64,000 nt of DNA. It comes from Amycolatopsis endophytica (GTDB lineage Bacteria > Actinomycetota > Actinomycetes > Mycobacteriales > Pseudonocardiaceae). A model generated the notes under the pieces. The model saw nothing but the letters and a program-made list of their open reading frames with translations. It was not told the origin of the DNA and made no database searches. Of this stretch, positions 49,370 through 57,361 are shown piece by piece. Position 1 is the first letter of the stretch. Each line of letters begins with the position of its first letter. A program made the position numbers and the translations under genes. The stretch covers positions 1,860,001 to 1,924,000 of the forward strand of contig NZ_JACCFK010000002.1 of NCBI RefSeq assembly GCF_013410405.1, in the 5' to 3' direction.

Positions 49370-49844
49370 ATGCCTGGGCGTCCACACACGCTTGCGGATC
49401 GCGTGGAGTAGTCGACAGTGACACCTGGACCATCGCGCGAGCGTGCTCACCGACCTCGATCGCTATCGCACATCCGCCCAAGGGAATCGACGCCTGCAGG
49501 GCGTTACGTCCGTTAACCGAGGTAGTAACCACGTCCTCGCTGGTCTCGGCGAATTCGCGAAGCCCCTGCACGGGATCGAGCGCCAGACCATACGTCCCGA
49601 ATTCCGGCTTCGTGGCGCCACACTCATTGCGTCGACTCTTGTTCACCCCCGGATCGAACCCTTCCCCGGCGACGAGCCGATCAAGGACCTGGCAGGCGTT
49701 GAGGCCGGCGAAAACATCGGAAGCCGCACTCGATGTCACGACGGGCGATGCTGTGCCCGCAACCGTACTGGTGCAGGCAATCGTGGCCGCCGCAAGACAT
49801 GCAACGCCCGTTACGGTCTGCGCAACACGAACGATGATGGTCAC
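49335..49844 (-). CDS. DUF3558-type lipoprotein, copy K (promoter-proximal)
   Basis: A 169-residue lipoprotein, the first of the array in the direction of transcription. The signal peptide ends AAATIAC; the domain has VFAGLNACQVLDRLVAGEGF, NKSRRNECGATKPEFGTYGL, ALDPVQGLREFAETSEDVVT, GGCAIAIEVGEHARAMVQVS and CVDAQAFAEKLEPLLPR. The GTG at 49844 has AGGAATCTG in front; the frame extends to 50045 only as an overlap with the helical-protein gene. It follows that gene by seven bases. DUF3558 proteins are actinobacterial cell-surface lipoproteins of unknown function. Confidence 0.9.
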   Translation of the reverse strand: MTIIVRVAQTVTGVACLAAATIACTSTVAGTASPVVTSSAASDVFAGLNACQVLDRLVAGEGFDPGVNKSRRNECGATKPEFGTYGLALDPVQGLREFAETSEDVVTTSVNGRNALQASIPLGGCAIAIEVGEHARAMVQVSLSTTPRDPQACVDAQAFAEKLEPLLPR

Positions 49845-49851
49845 CAGATTC

Positions 49852-50355
49852 CTATTCTTTGAAAGCGTTGAAAACCTCTGCCGCTGACTCATCCGACGCG
49901 TTATATTTGCTGATTGCGACATCGATAGCCTGGCGAAGACTTTCGAGCATCTCCTGAGCCGCGAAAAACACCCGGACAAGAGACTGTTCATCCGAATCCA
50001 TCGCCCTAAGGAAGTGCTCCGCGGCGAGTTGGGCATACTCGTCATTACCGAATTTGGGCGCTCGTTGCAACCGGTCGATCCGCTGAGCGATATCGGTCAT
50101 CCGGTCATGCATCTGCGTCACCGCTCTACGCAGGTGTGACCCCGTCTCCTCATCCACCGCCCAGTGGCCCGCCTTCGCGTCGGCCAGCATGCGCTTCGCG
50201 TCGGCCTTCATGGTGTTCAGGGTGTCCTCGCCGCCGAAGATCTGCGCCACCTGATCGACCGCGGGCGCCTTCGGACCATCGTCGACCACAGCCACATCCT
50301 CCCCCGCGTCCGACCGCTCTCTGGCACGGTATCGCGCGGCCTGACGCTCTGTCAC
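49852..50355 (-). CDS. Helical soluble protein paired with the lipoprotein array (intact copy)
   Basis: A 167-residue protein without signal peptide or membrane helix. An Arg/Asp-rich N-terminus (MTERQAARYRARERSDAGED) is followed by a long alpha-helical stretch: LNTMKADAKRMLADAKAGHW, LRRAVTQMHDRMTDIAQRID, YAQLAAEHFLRAMDSDEQSL and LESLRQAIDVAISKYNASDE. The helical hairpin and the C-terminal YxxxD/E-like ending (SKYNASDE) resemble WXG100-related type VII secretion substrates of Pseudonocardiaceae, but there is no WxG, so this is only a suggestion. It is the first gene of the array, followed by lipoprotein K, and two truncated paralogues precede copies B and F. Confidence 0.75.
   Translation of the reverse strand: MTERQAARYRARERSDAGEDVAVVDDGPKAPAVDQVAQIFGGEDTLNTMKADAKRMLADAKAGHWAVDEETGSHLRRAVTQMHDRMTDIAQRIDRLQRAPKFGNDEYAQLAAEHFLRAMDSDEQSLVRVFFAAQEMLESLRQAIDVAISKYNASDESAAEVFNAFKE
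50108..50273. repeat. 166-bp near-perfect direct repeat, right copy
   Basis: Partner of 48540-48705, inside the intact helical-protein gene. The abrupt end of identity at 48705/50273, with only a few matching bases after it, marks the recombination junction that truncated the left copy. Confidence 0.93.
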
Positions 50356-50413
50356 CGCTTCACCGCGATCGGCGACACGTGCCGCGGCCGGGCAGCGAAC
50401 TAAGGTGAAGCCC

Positions 50414-51187
50414 GTGACTGATGAACTGGTGCACTACTCGGTGGCGAGCGGTGTCGCGACCATCACCCTCGACTCACCGCACAACCGGAACGCCCTCTCC
50501 GCCCAGCTGCGTCGTGAGCTGTCCGGCTCGCTGGCCAAGGCGGCGGACGACGACAACGTCCGGGTGATCGTCCTCACCCACACCGGCAGGGTGTTCTGCG
50601 CGGGCATGGACCTCAAGGAGGCCAACGGCGCCGGGGCGGGTGACCAGGGCGTCAACGAGTTCCCGCGGATCCTGGAGCAGATCTGGTCCAGCCCCAAGCC
50701 GGTCGTCGCGAAGCTGTCCGGCGTCGCGCGGGCGGGGGGCGTCGGGATGGTTGCCGCGGCGGACATCGTCGTCGCCACCAACGAGGTGACCTTCGCGTTC
50801 TCCGAGGTGCGCATCGGCGTGGTGCCCGCGGTGATCTCGCTGACCGTCCTGCCGCGCGTGAACCCGCGTGCGGCGCAGGAACTGTTCCTGACCGGCGAGG
50901 TGTTCGACGCCGGGCGCGCCGCCGAGATCGGGCTGATCAACACCGCCGTCGAGGCGCACATGCTCGACGCGGAGACCGACCGCTACGTGCAGGCGCTCAC
51001 CCTCGGTGGCCCGGCCGCCCTGGCCGCCACCAAACGGCTCCTCGCCAGCCCGCGCCCGGCCACGCCGTCCGACGGGTTCCCCGACATGCTCGAGCTGTCC
51101 GCGCGTTTCTTCGCCAGCGAGGAAGGGCAGGAGGGCATCCGCTCCTTCGCCGAAAAACGCAAGCCGAACTGGGTTCCCCAGGACTAA
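50414..51187 (+). CDS. Enoyl-CoA hydratase/isomerase family protein
   Basis: A 257-residue crotonase-fold enzyme. The oxyanion-hole segments are HTGRVFCAGMDLKEANGAGA and KLSGVARAGGVGMVAAADIV, followed by ATNEVTFAFSEVRIGVVPAV. The glutamate pair of classical hydratases is only partly conserved: SEVRIG has the first, and the second position is AVISLTVLPRV-like, so substrate and exact reaction (hydration or isomerisation) are open. Start: a GTG at 50405 is possible, but the GTG at 50414 has AAGGTGAAGCCC in front and gives MTDELVHYSVASGVATI. Divergent from the lipoprotein array with about 50 bases between, and its stop overlaps the barstar gene tail-to-tail by four bases. Confidence 0.88.
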   Translation: MTDELVHYSVASGVATITLDSPHNRNALSAQLRRELSGSLAKAADDDNVRVIVLTHTGRVFCAGMDLKEANGAGAGDQGVNEFPRILEQIWSSPKPVVAKLSGVARAGGVGMVAAADIVVATNEVTFAFSEVRIGVVPAVISLTVLPRVNPRAAQELFLTGEVFDAGRAAEIGLINTAVEAHMLDAETDRYVQALTLGGPAALAATKRLLASPRPATPSDGFPDMLELSARFFASEEGQEGIRSFAEKRKPNWVPQD

Positions 51188-51543
51188 TCGTCGCTGAGGG
51201 CGACCGTCAGCCGGCGCCGGTCGGTGCGGTCGCCGCCCGGCGCGAGGGCCCGTTCGGCGTCCGAGAGGACACCTCGGATCGCCAGGTAGGACTTGGGGTC
51301 GGCGTCCTTGAGCAGGTCGGAACCCGCCCAGACCAGGACGTGCTCGCCGTAGGGCAGCCACGACAGATCGGTGAGGCAGTCGTACAGCGCGTCCAGGTTG
51401 CGGCCGAACCAGTCCGGAAAGGACAGGGCGGACGCGATGGCGTCGAGCGCGGCCATCTTGTCCGCCGGGCGGTTGCCGATGAGGTGCGAGTAGGCGCCAC
51501 GCGCGCGGGCCTGCTCGACGATCTGCGAAGACGTCTGGGACAT
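51184..51543 (-). CDS. Barstar-family ribonuclease inhibitor (immunity protein)
   Basis: A 119-residue cytoplasmic inhibitor of the barstar family. The binding helix DWFGRNLDALYDCLTDLSWL matches barstar's YGENLDALWDCLTG, with both RNase-contacting aspartates kept and the tryptophan changed to tyrosine. Barstar-type proteins plug the active site of microbial RNases to protect the producer. The gene starts twelve bases after the RNase Sa-like gene stop and shares its transcript, so this is the cognate immunity protein. The ATG follows GAACAACCC, a weak ribosome-binding site. Confidence 0.93.
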   Translation of the reverse strand: MSQTSSQIVEQARARGAYSHLIGNRPADKMAALDAIASALSFPDWFGRNLDALYDCLTDLSWLPYGEHVLVWAGSDLLKDADPKSYLAIRGVLSDAERALAPGGDRTDRRRLTVALSDD

Positions 51544-51555
51544 GGGTTGTTCTCG

Positions 51556-51948
51556 CTACTTCGACGGGTCGACCTGGACGAAGGAAGCGTAGTGATCGCC
51601 GGTGTAGTACAGCTCGGCCTGCCCCCCGGTGACCAACCGCCGGGCACCGCGGTCCTCGCTGCCGGGCGTCGGCACCGTGTACTCGCGGTAGTAGCCGCTC
51701 TCCCTGCCGGGAAGCCGCTGCTCCCGGTTCTGGAACACGGTTCCGTCGGTGCGGTACGGGAACGGGCCGCCCGCCTGGATCAGACGCCACGTCTGCCCGG
51801 CTTCGGGCGGCAGACCGGACAGTGCGGTGAGACCCGCCTCGGGCTCGGTCGACGTGGTCGTCTCGCGGACGATCCACCCAGCGAACACGAGCACGATGAG
51901 CCCGACCAGCGCGACGGTGATCCGCCTCCTGCTTGACACCAGCGACAC
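51556..51948 (-). CDS. RNase Sa-like guanyl-specific ribonuclease with N-terminal membrane anchor
   Basis: A 130-residue protein whose C-terminal 95 residues match microbial RNase Sa: LSGLPPEAGQTWRLIQAGGP, FPYRTDGTVFQNREQRLPG, the catalytic Glu in YYREYTVPTPG, the arginine in RGARRLVTGG and the catalytic His in YYTGDHYASF. The N-terminus RRRITVALVGLIVLVFAGWI is hydrophobic but has no clear AxA cleavage site, so the enzyme may remain tethered outside the membrane. The two cysteines that form the single disulfide of RNase Sa are both absent (TALSGLPPE and the VDPSK end). One base separates it from the upstream small membrane protein; barstar follows. Confidence 0.93.
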   Translation of the reverse strand: MSLVSSRRRITVALVGLIVLVFAGWIVRETTTSTEPEAGLTALSGLPPEAGQTWRLIQAGGPFPYRTDGTVFQNREQRLPGRESGYYREYTVPTPGSEDRGARRLVTGGQAELYYTGDHYASFVQVDPSK

Positions 51949-51949
51949 C

Positions 51950-52150
51950 CTATGACCGGCTCGACGCGTCCTCGTCGCGGCCCGCCCGCAACCACGCGGC
52001 CACCCGGTCCACGATCCGGTCGATCAGCCACGCCACGCCGAGGCACAGCGGCGCGAGAACCGCGATGACCAGCAGGAACTGCAGCGGGAACCACAGCTGC
52101 GCGAGCCACAGTTCCGCGTTGTCCCACCAGTTGGCGAAGCCGTCGAACAC
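51950..52150 (-). CDS. Small membrane protein heading the RNase-barstar operon
   Basis: A 66-residue protein with one strong transmembrane helix (LQFLLVIAVLAPLCLGVAWL), a Trp-rich N-terminus (MFDGFANWWDNAELWLAQLW) and a charged tail (IDRIVDRVAAWLRAGRDEDA). It starts with GTG at 52150 and ends one base before the RNase start, so it belongs to the operon. It might help export or anchor the RNase, but no family is recognised. Confidence 0.65.
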   Translation of the reverse strand: MFDGFANWWDNAELWLAQLWFPLQFLLVIAVLAPLCLGVAWLIDRIVDRVAAWLRAGRDEDASSRS

Positions 52151-52194
52151 CTCATCAGGGTACGCCAGGGGCCCCGGCGCGGTACGTTGCAGGC

Positions 52195-53160
52195 ATGTTC
52201 GCCGTGTACGCCTCAGAACCGAACCCCGAAAACCCGCTCGACGCGCTGGTCGTCGGCGAGCGTCCGGAACCCGAGGTCCCCGAGGGCTGGGTCAAGGTCG
52301 CCGTCAAGGCCGCCAGCCTGAACATGCACGACATCTGGACCCTGCGCGGGGTCGGGATCAAACCGGACCAGTTCCCGATGATCCTCGGCTGCGACGGCGC
52401 CGGCGTGCTGGAGGACGGCACCGAGGTCGTGCTGCACTCGGTGATCAACGCGCCCGGCTGGCAGGGCGACGACACCCTCGACCCGAAGCGCACACTGCTC
52501 ACCGAGAAGCACCAGGGCACCTTCGCCGATCACGTGATCGTCCCCGCCCGCAACGCCGTGCCGAAGCCGCCCGGGCTGTCGTTCGCCGAGGCCGCGACGA
52601 TGGGCACGGCGTGGCTGACGGCCTACCGGATGCTGTTCGTGAAGTCCGGGCTGCGGCCCGGTCAGACAATGCTCGTGCAGGGCGCCTCCGGCGGCGTGTC
52701 CACGGCTCTCGTGCAGCTCGGTCGCGCCGCGGGCCTGCGGGTGTGGGTCACCGGCCGCTCCGAGGAGAAGCGGGCACTGGCCGAGCAGCTGGGCGCGCAC
52801 CAGACGTTCGAGTCCGGTGCGCGGCTGCCCGAGCGGGTGGACGGGGTGTTCGAGACCGTCGGCAAGGCGACCTGGGGCCACTCGCTCAAATCGCTCAAAC
52901 CGGGCGGGATCGTGGTCGTGTCCGGCTCGACCAGTGGCCCGGACCCGAGCGCGGACCTGCAGCGGGTGTTCTTCCTCCAGCTGCGCGTCGCCGGGTCCAC
53001 CATGGGCACCCGCGACGAGCTGGAGGACATGCTCCGCTACCTCGAACTCACCGGCATCCGGCCGCGGATCGGCAAGGAGCTGCCGCTGTCCGAGGCCGCC
53101 GAAGGGATGCGCCTGATGCAGGAGGGCGAGACCTCCGGGAAGGTCGTCTTCACCCACTGA
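52195..53160 (+). CDS. Quinone oxidoreductase-type medium-chain dehydrogenase (zinc-free)
   Basis: A 321-residue NADPH-dependent enoyl reductase/quinone oxidoreductase. It has the MDR N-terminal fold (VKVAVKAASLNMHDIWTLRG, MILGCDGAGVLEDGTEV) and the NADPH-binding motif MLVQGASGGVSTALVQLGRA (GxxGxxG-like) with the following VWVTGRSEEKRALAEQLGAH. The structural-zinc cysteines are missing, as in quinone reductases. It is likely a soluble detoxifying or fatty-acid-related reductase. Divergent from the RNase operon with only 44 bases between starts. Confidence 0.88.
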   Translation: MFAVYASEPNPENPLDALVVGERPEPEVPEGWVKVAVKAASLNMHDIWTLRGVGIKPDQFPMILGCDGAGVLEDGTEVVLHSVINAPGWQGDDTLDPKRTLLTEKHQGTFADHVIVPARNAVPKPPGLSFAEAATMGTAWLTAYRMLFVKSGLRPGQTMLVQGASGGVSTALVQLGRAAGLRVWVTGRSEEKRALAEQLGAHQTFESGARLPERVDGVFETVGKATWGHSLKSLKPGGIVVVSGSTSGPDPSADLQRVFFLQLRVAGSTMGTRDELEDMLRYLELTGIRPRIGKELPLSEAAEGMRLMQEGETSGKVVFTH

Positions 53161-53263
53161 ATCGCTCCGACCAGCGCGGACGCCTTGTTGACATCGCGCC
53201 GATACCGGTTTGTGATCCACGTCGACTGAGCGGAACCCGAGATTTACTCGCTAATCTGGGTAC

Positions 53264-54232
53264 ATGACCGCAGTGCAGCGGGAGATCGAGGAGCCGCCGG
53301 GCTCGCGACCGGCCGGCCCGGAGGACGTCCGGGCCGGCCATCGGAGTTTCGCCGGCGTGCGCACCAGGGTGCTCGAAGTCGGGCCCAAGCCCAGGCGGGG
53401 CACCGGAAGACTCGTCCTGCTGCACGGCTACTGCGACAGCGCCGACACCTGGCGCCCGGCGCTGGCCGAACTGGCCGCCGCCGGGATCCCCGCGGTCGCG
53501 GTCGACCTGCCCGGTTTCGGCGAGGCGGATCCGCTGCGTTCCGGCGCGATGCTGGCCCAGATGGACGCCTTCGTCGCCGCGGTCACCCGCTTCTACTCCG
53601 ACCGCGGCAAGGTCGTGCTGGCCGGCAACTCGCTGGGCGGCACGCTGAGCCTGCGCGCCGCGTGCCGCCACGAGCTGCCGGTCGCCGGGGTCGTGTCGAT
53701 CGCCGCACCCGGCTTCGTCGACTCCTGGCTCGTGCGCACCGTCGGGAAGTACCCGCTGCCGCTGCGCCTGGCCGCGTCCCTGCCGCTGCCGGTGCCCGGG
53801 TTCCTCGTGCGGACCGTCGCCGAGTTCGTGGTCCCGCGGCTGCTCTACGCCGACCGCGCGGCCGCCGACCTCACCCACGTGGCCCGGTTCACCGGGCTGT
53901 TCCCGGACTTCCGGTCGACCACCACGCGCCTGGACCAGGCCCGTCAGCTGGTCGCCGAGCTGACCGGCGCCTACGACGGCCTGGAGTCGATCAAGGTCCC
54001 GCTGCTGGTGGTCGCCTGCGGCCGGGACCGCCTGGTCACCGCCGCCGCGGGACGCCGCCTGCATGCGCTCGTGCCGCACAGCAGGCTGATGCTGCGCGAG
54101 GAGTGGGGACACTGCCCGCAGCTGGACGACCCGGTCGCGATCGCCGAGCTGCTGAGCTACTTCCGCGCTTCCGCCCTGCACAAACGCGGCCGCCGGGCGG
54201 TCGGTGCCGCGCCGAAGGCCGCCGCGGTCTGA
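53264..54232 (+). CDS. Alpha/beta-fold hydrolase
   Basis: A 322-residue alpha/beta hydrolase. The oxyanion motif is LVLLHGYCDSADTWRPAL, the nucleophile elbow is VLAGNSLGGTLSLRAACRHE (GNSLGG), the catalytic aspartate is in ACGRDRLVTAAAG and the histidine in EEWGHCPQLDDPVAIAELLS, completing Ser-Asp-His. It lacks a signal peptide. The C-terminal HKRGRRAVGAAPKAAAV tail is basic. Substrate unknown; members of this subgroup include meta-cleavage hydrolases and haloalkane-type enzymes. It is followed by an AhpD-like gene 73 bases downstream. Confidence 0.88.
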   Translation: MTAVQREIEEPPGSRPAGPEDVRAGHRSFAGVRTRVLEVGPKPRRGTGRLVLLHGYCDSADTWRPALAELAAAGIPAVAVDLPGFGEADPLRSGAMLAQMDAFVAAVTRFYSDRGKVVLAGNSLGGTLSLRAACRHELPVAGVVSIAAPGFVDSWLVRTVGKYPLPLRLAASLPLPVPGFLVRTVAEFVVPRLLYADRAAADLTHVARFTGLFPDFRSTTTRLDQARQLVAELTGAYDGLESIKVPLLVVACGRDRLVTAAAGRRLHALVPHSRLMLREEWGHCPQLDDPVAIAELLSYFRASALHKRGRRAVGAAPKAAAV

Positions 54233-54305
54233 GCTCCTGTCACATCTCGCCGGGCTGTTCCGTCAGGTAGGTGTCATCCCAACGGAAACCCGACAGGAGT
54301 TCATC

Positions 54306-54779
54306 GTGGACGCTCGGCTGAACCTGTTCACCAACCCGGTCACCGGCAAGTTCTTCCGGCACCTCAACTCGGCGGGCAAGGTGGTCTCGGACTCGCCGCT
54401 GCCCGCTTCGACGCAGGAGCTGGTGAAGCTGCGCGCCAGCCAGATCAACGGCTGCGGCTTCTGCACCGACATGCACTACAAGGACGCGGTGGCGGCCGGT
54501 GAGGACCCGGTGCGCCTCAACCTCGTCGCGTCGTGGCGCGAGGCCACGGTCTTCACCGAGGCCGAGCGCGCCGCCCTGGAACTGGCGGAGGAGGGCACCC
54601 GCATCGCCGACGCGGCGGGCGGGGTCAGCGACGAGGTCTGGTCCACCGCCGCCAAGCACTACGACGAGGAGCAGCTCGCGGCGCTGGTCGCGGTCATCGC
54701 CGTGATCAACGCCTACAACCGGCTGAACGTCATGGTGCAGCAGCCCGCCGGCGGCTACCGGCCCGGCCAGTTCGGCTGA
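54306..54779 (+). CDS. Carboxymuconolactone decarboxylase/AhpD-like alkylhydroperoxidase
   Basis: A 157-residue AhpD-fold protein. The redox motif is NGCGFCTDMHYKDAVAAGED (CxxC with the downstream His), and the helical core YDEEQLAALVAVIAVINAYN is typical. Such proteins reduce peroxides through the CxxC with lipoyl-type partners or act in aromatic-ring pathways. The start is the GTG at 54306, with CAGGAG seven bases upstream; the frame extends to 54204 but with no family likeness. It lies on the same strand as the hydrolase before it. Confidence 0.88.
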   Translation: MDARLNLFTNPVTGKFFRHLNSAGKVVSDSPLPASTQELVKLRASQINGCGFCTDMHYKDAVAAGEDPVRLNLVASWREATVFTEAERAALELAEEGTRIADAAGGVSDEVWSTAAKHYDEEQLAALVAVIAVINAYNRLNVMVQQPAGGYRPGQFG

Positions 54780-54786
54780 CCGCCCG

Positions 54787-54819
54787 GCCCCGGGGCCACC
54801 TTTCGCAGGGTCCCGGGGC
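54787..54819. terminator. GC-rich hairpin after the AhpD-like gene
   Basis: GCCCCGGG pairs with CCCGGGGC across a 17-base loop, eight bases after the stop of the AhpD-like gene and ahead of the permease promoter region. There is no T-tract, as often in actinomycete terminators. It may stop the upstream transcript. Confidence 0.35.
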
Positions 54820-54877
54820 GGGCCCGTTCCGAGTACCGTCGACCGGTCGTATCCACACGGACCGATCGGGGGACCCG

Positions 54878-56290
54878 ATGACCGCGCGCGAGTTGTTCCG
54901 GCGCAAGCCCGTCGACCGGATCGAGACCGACGACGGTGGCGGGCTCCACCGGACGCTGGGACTGTGGCAGCTCACCGCGATCGGTGTCGGCGGCATCATC
55001 GGCGCGGGCATCTTCTCCCTCGCGGGCGCGGTCGCCAACGAGACCGCCGGGCCCGCGGTGCTGATCTCGTTCCTGGTGGCCGGCATCGCGAGCGCGGCCG
55101 CCGCGTTGTCCTACGCCGAGTTCGCCGGGCTCATCCCGCGGGCCGGGTCCGCCTACACCTACGGCTACGCGGTGCTCGGCGAGCTGGTCGGCTGGTTCAT
55201 CGGCTGGGACCTGCTGCTGGAATACACCGCGATCGTCGCCGTGGTCGCGATCGGCATCTCCGGCTACTTCAACGACCTGCTGGGGTTCCTGGACATCCAC
55301 CTGCCGCTGTGGATGTCCGGCGCACCGGGGACCGAACCGGACGGTGTCGCGTCCGGTTCGTACAAGGTGAACCTGTTCGCGGTGCTGCTGTGCCTGCTGA
55401 TCGCTTTCATCCTCAACCAGGGCATGCGCTCGGCCGCCCGGTTCGAAACGCTGCTGGTGTACCTCAAGGTCGCGCTCGTGCTGCTGGTGATCGTCGTCGG
55501 CGCGTTCCACGTCAAGACCGGGAACTGGTCGGACTTCTTCCCCTTCGGGCTGGGCGGCGCTTTCACGGGCGCGGCGACGGTGTTCTTCGCGGTCTTCGGT
55601 TACGACGCGATGTCGACCGCGGCCGAGGAATCCACCGACTCGCAGAAGCACATGCCCAAGGCGATCCTGTACTCGCTCGGGATCTCGATGGTGCTGTACG
55701 TGCTGGCGTGCCTGGTGCTGACCGGAATGGTGCCCTACACCGACATCGACCCGGAAGCCGCGTTCTCCAGCGCGTTCTCCTCGGTCGGGCTGTCCGCGCT
55801 CGGGGCGGTGATCGCCGTCGGCGCGATCCTGGGCATCCTCACGGTGCTGTTCACGTTCCTGCTGGGTGCGACGCGCGTCGGGTACTCGATGAGCCGGGAC
55901 GGGCTGCTGCCGAAATGGTTCTCCGGCACGCACCCGGTGAAGAAGGTCCCGACGCGGATGACGTGGATCCTCGGCGCCGCGGCGGCGGTGATCGCCGGGC
56001 TGCTGCCGATCGGCGAGGCCGCGGAGCTGACGAACATCGGGATCCTGCTGGCGTTCGTCGTGGTGTGCGTGGCCGTGGTGGTGCTGCGGTACCGCCGTCC
56101 GGATCTGCCGCGCACGTTCCGCTGCCCCGGGGTGCCGGTGGTGCCCGCGATCGGGGTGGCGTTCTCGATCTGGCTGATCACGTTCCTCAAGCCGGAGACG
56201 TGGCTGCGGTTCGCGATCTGGTTCGCCATCGGGCTGGTCGTCTACTTCGCCTACAGCAGGCGGCATTCCGCGCTGGCGCGCAAGGAGTGA
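54878..56290 (+). CDS. Amino acid permease (APC family, cationic amino acid transporter type)
   Basis: A 470-residue membrane transporter with about twelve helices. The N-terminal GLWQLTAIGVGGIIGAGIFS is the APC substrate-binding helix (GxGxxIGAGIF). It also has AGSAYTYGYAVLGELVGWFI, GYDAMSTAAEESTDSQKHMP and GYSMSRDGLLPKWF, typical of the CAT/YfnA group that carries arginine, lysine or small neutral amino acids. GGGGGACCCG precedes the ATG at 54878. Alone in its transcription unit, and its stop nearly touches the convergent glycine-rich gene. Confidence 0.92.
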   Translation: MTARELFRRKPVDRIETDDGGGLHRTLGLWQLTAIGVGGIIGAGIFSLAGAVANETAGPAVLISFLVAGIASAAAALSYAEFAGLIPRAGSAYTYGYAVLGELVGWFIGWDLLLEYTAIVAVVAIGISGYFNDLLGFLDIHLPLWMSGAPGTEPDGVASGSYKVNLFAVLLCLLIAFILNQGMRSAARFETLLVYLKVALVLLVIVVGAFHVKTGNWSDFFPFGLGGAFTGAATVFFAVFGYDAMSTAAEESTDSQKHMPKAILYSLGISMVLYVLACLVLTGMVPYTDIDPEAAFSSAFSSVGLSALGAVIAVGAILGILTVLFTFLLGATRVGYSMSRDGLLPKWFSGTHPVKKVPTRMTWILGAAAAVIAGLLPIGEAAELTNIGILLAFVVVCVAVVVLRYRRPDLPRTFRCPGVPVVPAIGVAFSIWLITFLKPETWLRFAIWFAIGLVVYFAYSRRHSALARKE

Positions 56291-56291
56291 G

Positions 56292-56972
56292 TCACCACCA
56301 GAGGTAGACGTACCCGGGCGCGCCGGGCTGTCCGGGGGCACCGCCCGCGCCGATCCCGCTCGGCGGCGCGCTCGGAATGACGCCCGCCGTACCGGGTTTC
56401 GCGCCGTCGCCGTCGGTCCCGGCCGCCACGAGCCCGGGCGAGGTGCCGCAGTCGGCGGTGCCGCCCTTGCCCGCCGCCTCGGCGGTCCCGGGTTCACCCC
56501 CGTGGGCGACGACCATCGCGGGACTCCCCGGCACGCCGACGCTGGACTCACCGCCCGCGGCGCTGTCCGGTTGCTCCGCGAGCCCGCCCGCGCCCACGGT
56601 GATCGTGTACTCGGTGGCCGGGGTGACCGCGACCGAACACCAGGCCGCGCCACCGCCTCCTCCCCCGGTGCCCGCCACCGGATCCGCCCGGCCCGCGGGA
56701 GCGGGTGGATTGGTGCCGTCACCGGGAGCGGGTGGAACGGCGCCGCCCGGAGCAGGTGGGGTCGTTTCGCCGCCGATGACCTGCGGGGGCGCCGCACTGC
56801 CCGCACCCCCGGCGCCCCACACCGCCACGAAGACGGAGGTGACGCCCCCGGGCGGAGTGAAGGTTCCGCTCGCGGTGTAGGTCTGCTCGCCGTGCGCGAG
56901 TTCGGCGTGCACCACCGGCGCGGCGGCCACGACCAGGACAGCCGCCACGGCAACGGCTCTTCCGAACGCCAT
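56292..56972 (-). CDS. Secreted glycine-rich protein
   Basis: A 226-residue exported protein. The signal peptide is AVAVAAVLVVAAAPVVHAEL, with a cleavage site after VHA. The mature part begins with a glycine-rich domain seen in surface and phage-tail-like proteins: YTASGTFTPPGGVTSVFVAV, VTPATEYTITVGAGG, and many GGxG/PGxP stretches up to GQPGAPGYVYLWW. A Pro-rich insertion (GGAVPPAPGDGTNPPAPAGR) and only two cysteines stand out. Function is structural or adhesive at best guess. The ATG at 56972 is chosen over 57017 because it begins the signal peptide directly. Confidence 0.75.
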   Translation of the reverse strand: MAFGRAVAVAAVLVVAAAPVVHAELAHGEQTYTASGTFTPPGGVTSVFVAVWGAGGAGSAAPPQVIGGETTPPAPGGAVPPAPGDGTNPPAPAGRADPVAGTGGGGGGAAWCSVAVTPATEYTITVGAGGLAEQPDSAAGGESSVGVPGSPAMVVAHGGEPGTAEAAGKGGTADCGTSPGLVAAGTDGDGAKPGTAGVIPSAPPSGIGAGGAPGQPGAPGYVYLWW

Positions 56973-57361
56973 GGTCGAAGCGTGCGCCGCCTCGCGCCGC
57001 CCCGCACCACTTCTCATCCGTTGGAGTGATGCCCGGCCAGCCGGAACGCCACGGTCAGCACGACCAGGACAACGACCCGCGGCGAGCGTGAGCCGCCCGT
57101 ATCACCCAGGCCCCGGCGGACGATCGCCGTCCCGGCCGGCGCGACCACGACCACCTCGCCTGCCAGTGCGGCGACGCGTCCCGCGCCGGCGGCGGTCCCC
57201 GGCGGTCCTCAGTGGACTTTCCCGATCGTACGGGAGTTGGTGCCGGGCCCCGGAAGGTCGGTTGGTTGCTGCTCCCCCTACGGCACCCGCCGAATCCTCC
57301 CGGCCTGCCCACGACGGCCCCGCTTCCGTGGGCGTTCGTGATTCCGGTCGCCGGTGCCTGC
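56973..57361. other. 389-base region without a confident gene
   Basis: Between the glycine-rich protein and the MFS gene. On the minus strand an open frame ending at 57014 has a hydrophobic C-terminus (SRSPRVVVLVVLTVAFRLAG then HHSNG). It could start at GTG 57154 as a 46-residue membrane peptide, but it has no recognisable relatives, so I do not call it. Nothing else convincing is visible. Confidence 0.5.

Noticed and set aside
44834..50355. CRISPR array or integron-like cassette array as explanation for the repeats
   Set aside because: Repeat units are whole gene segments of varied length with no short regular spacers, no attC-like sites and no cas or integrase genes.
54755..57010. 751-codon minus-strand frame over the amino acid permease
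   Set aside because: Shadow of the permease; the translation is low-complexity and the true coding strand has twelve helices.
57014..57154. Possible 46-residue membrane peptide on the minus strand
   Set aside because: Hydrophobic end but GTG start without good ribosome-binding site and no recognisable relatives; left as an uncalled region.
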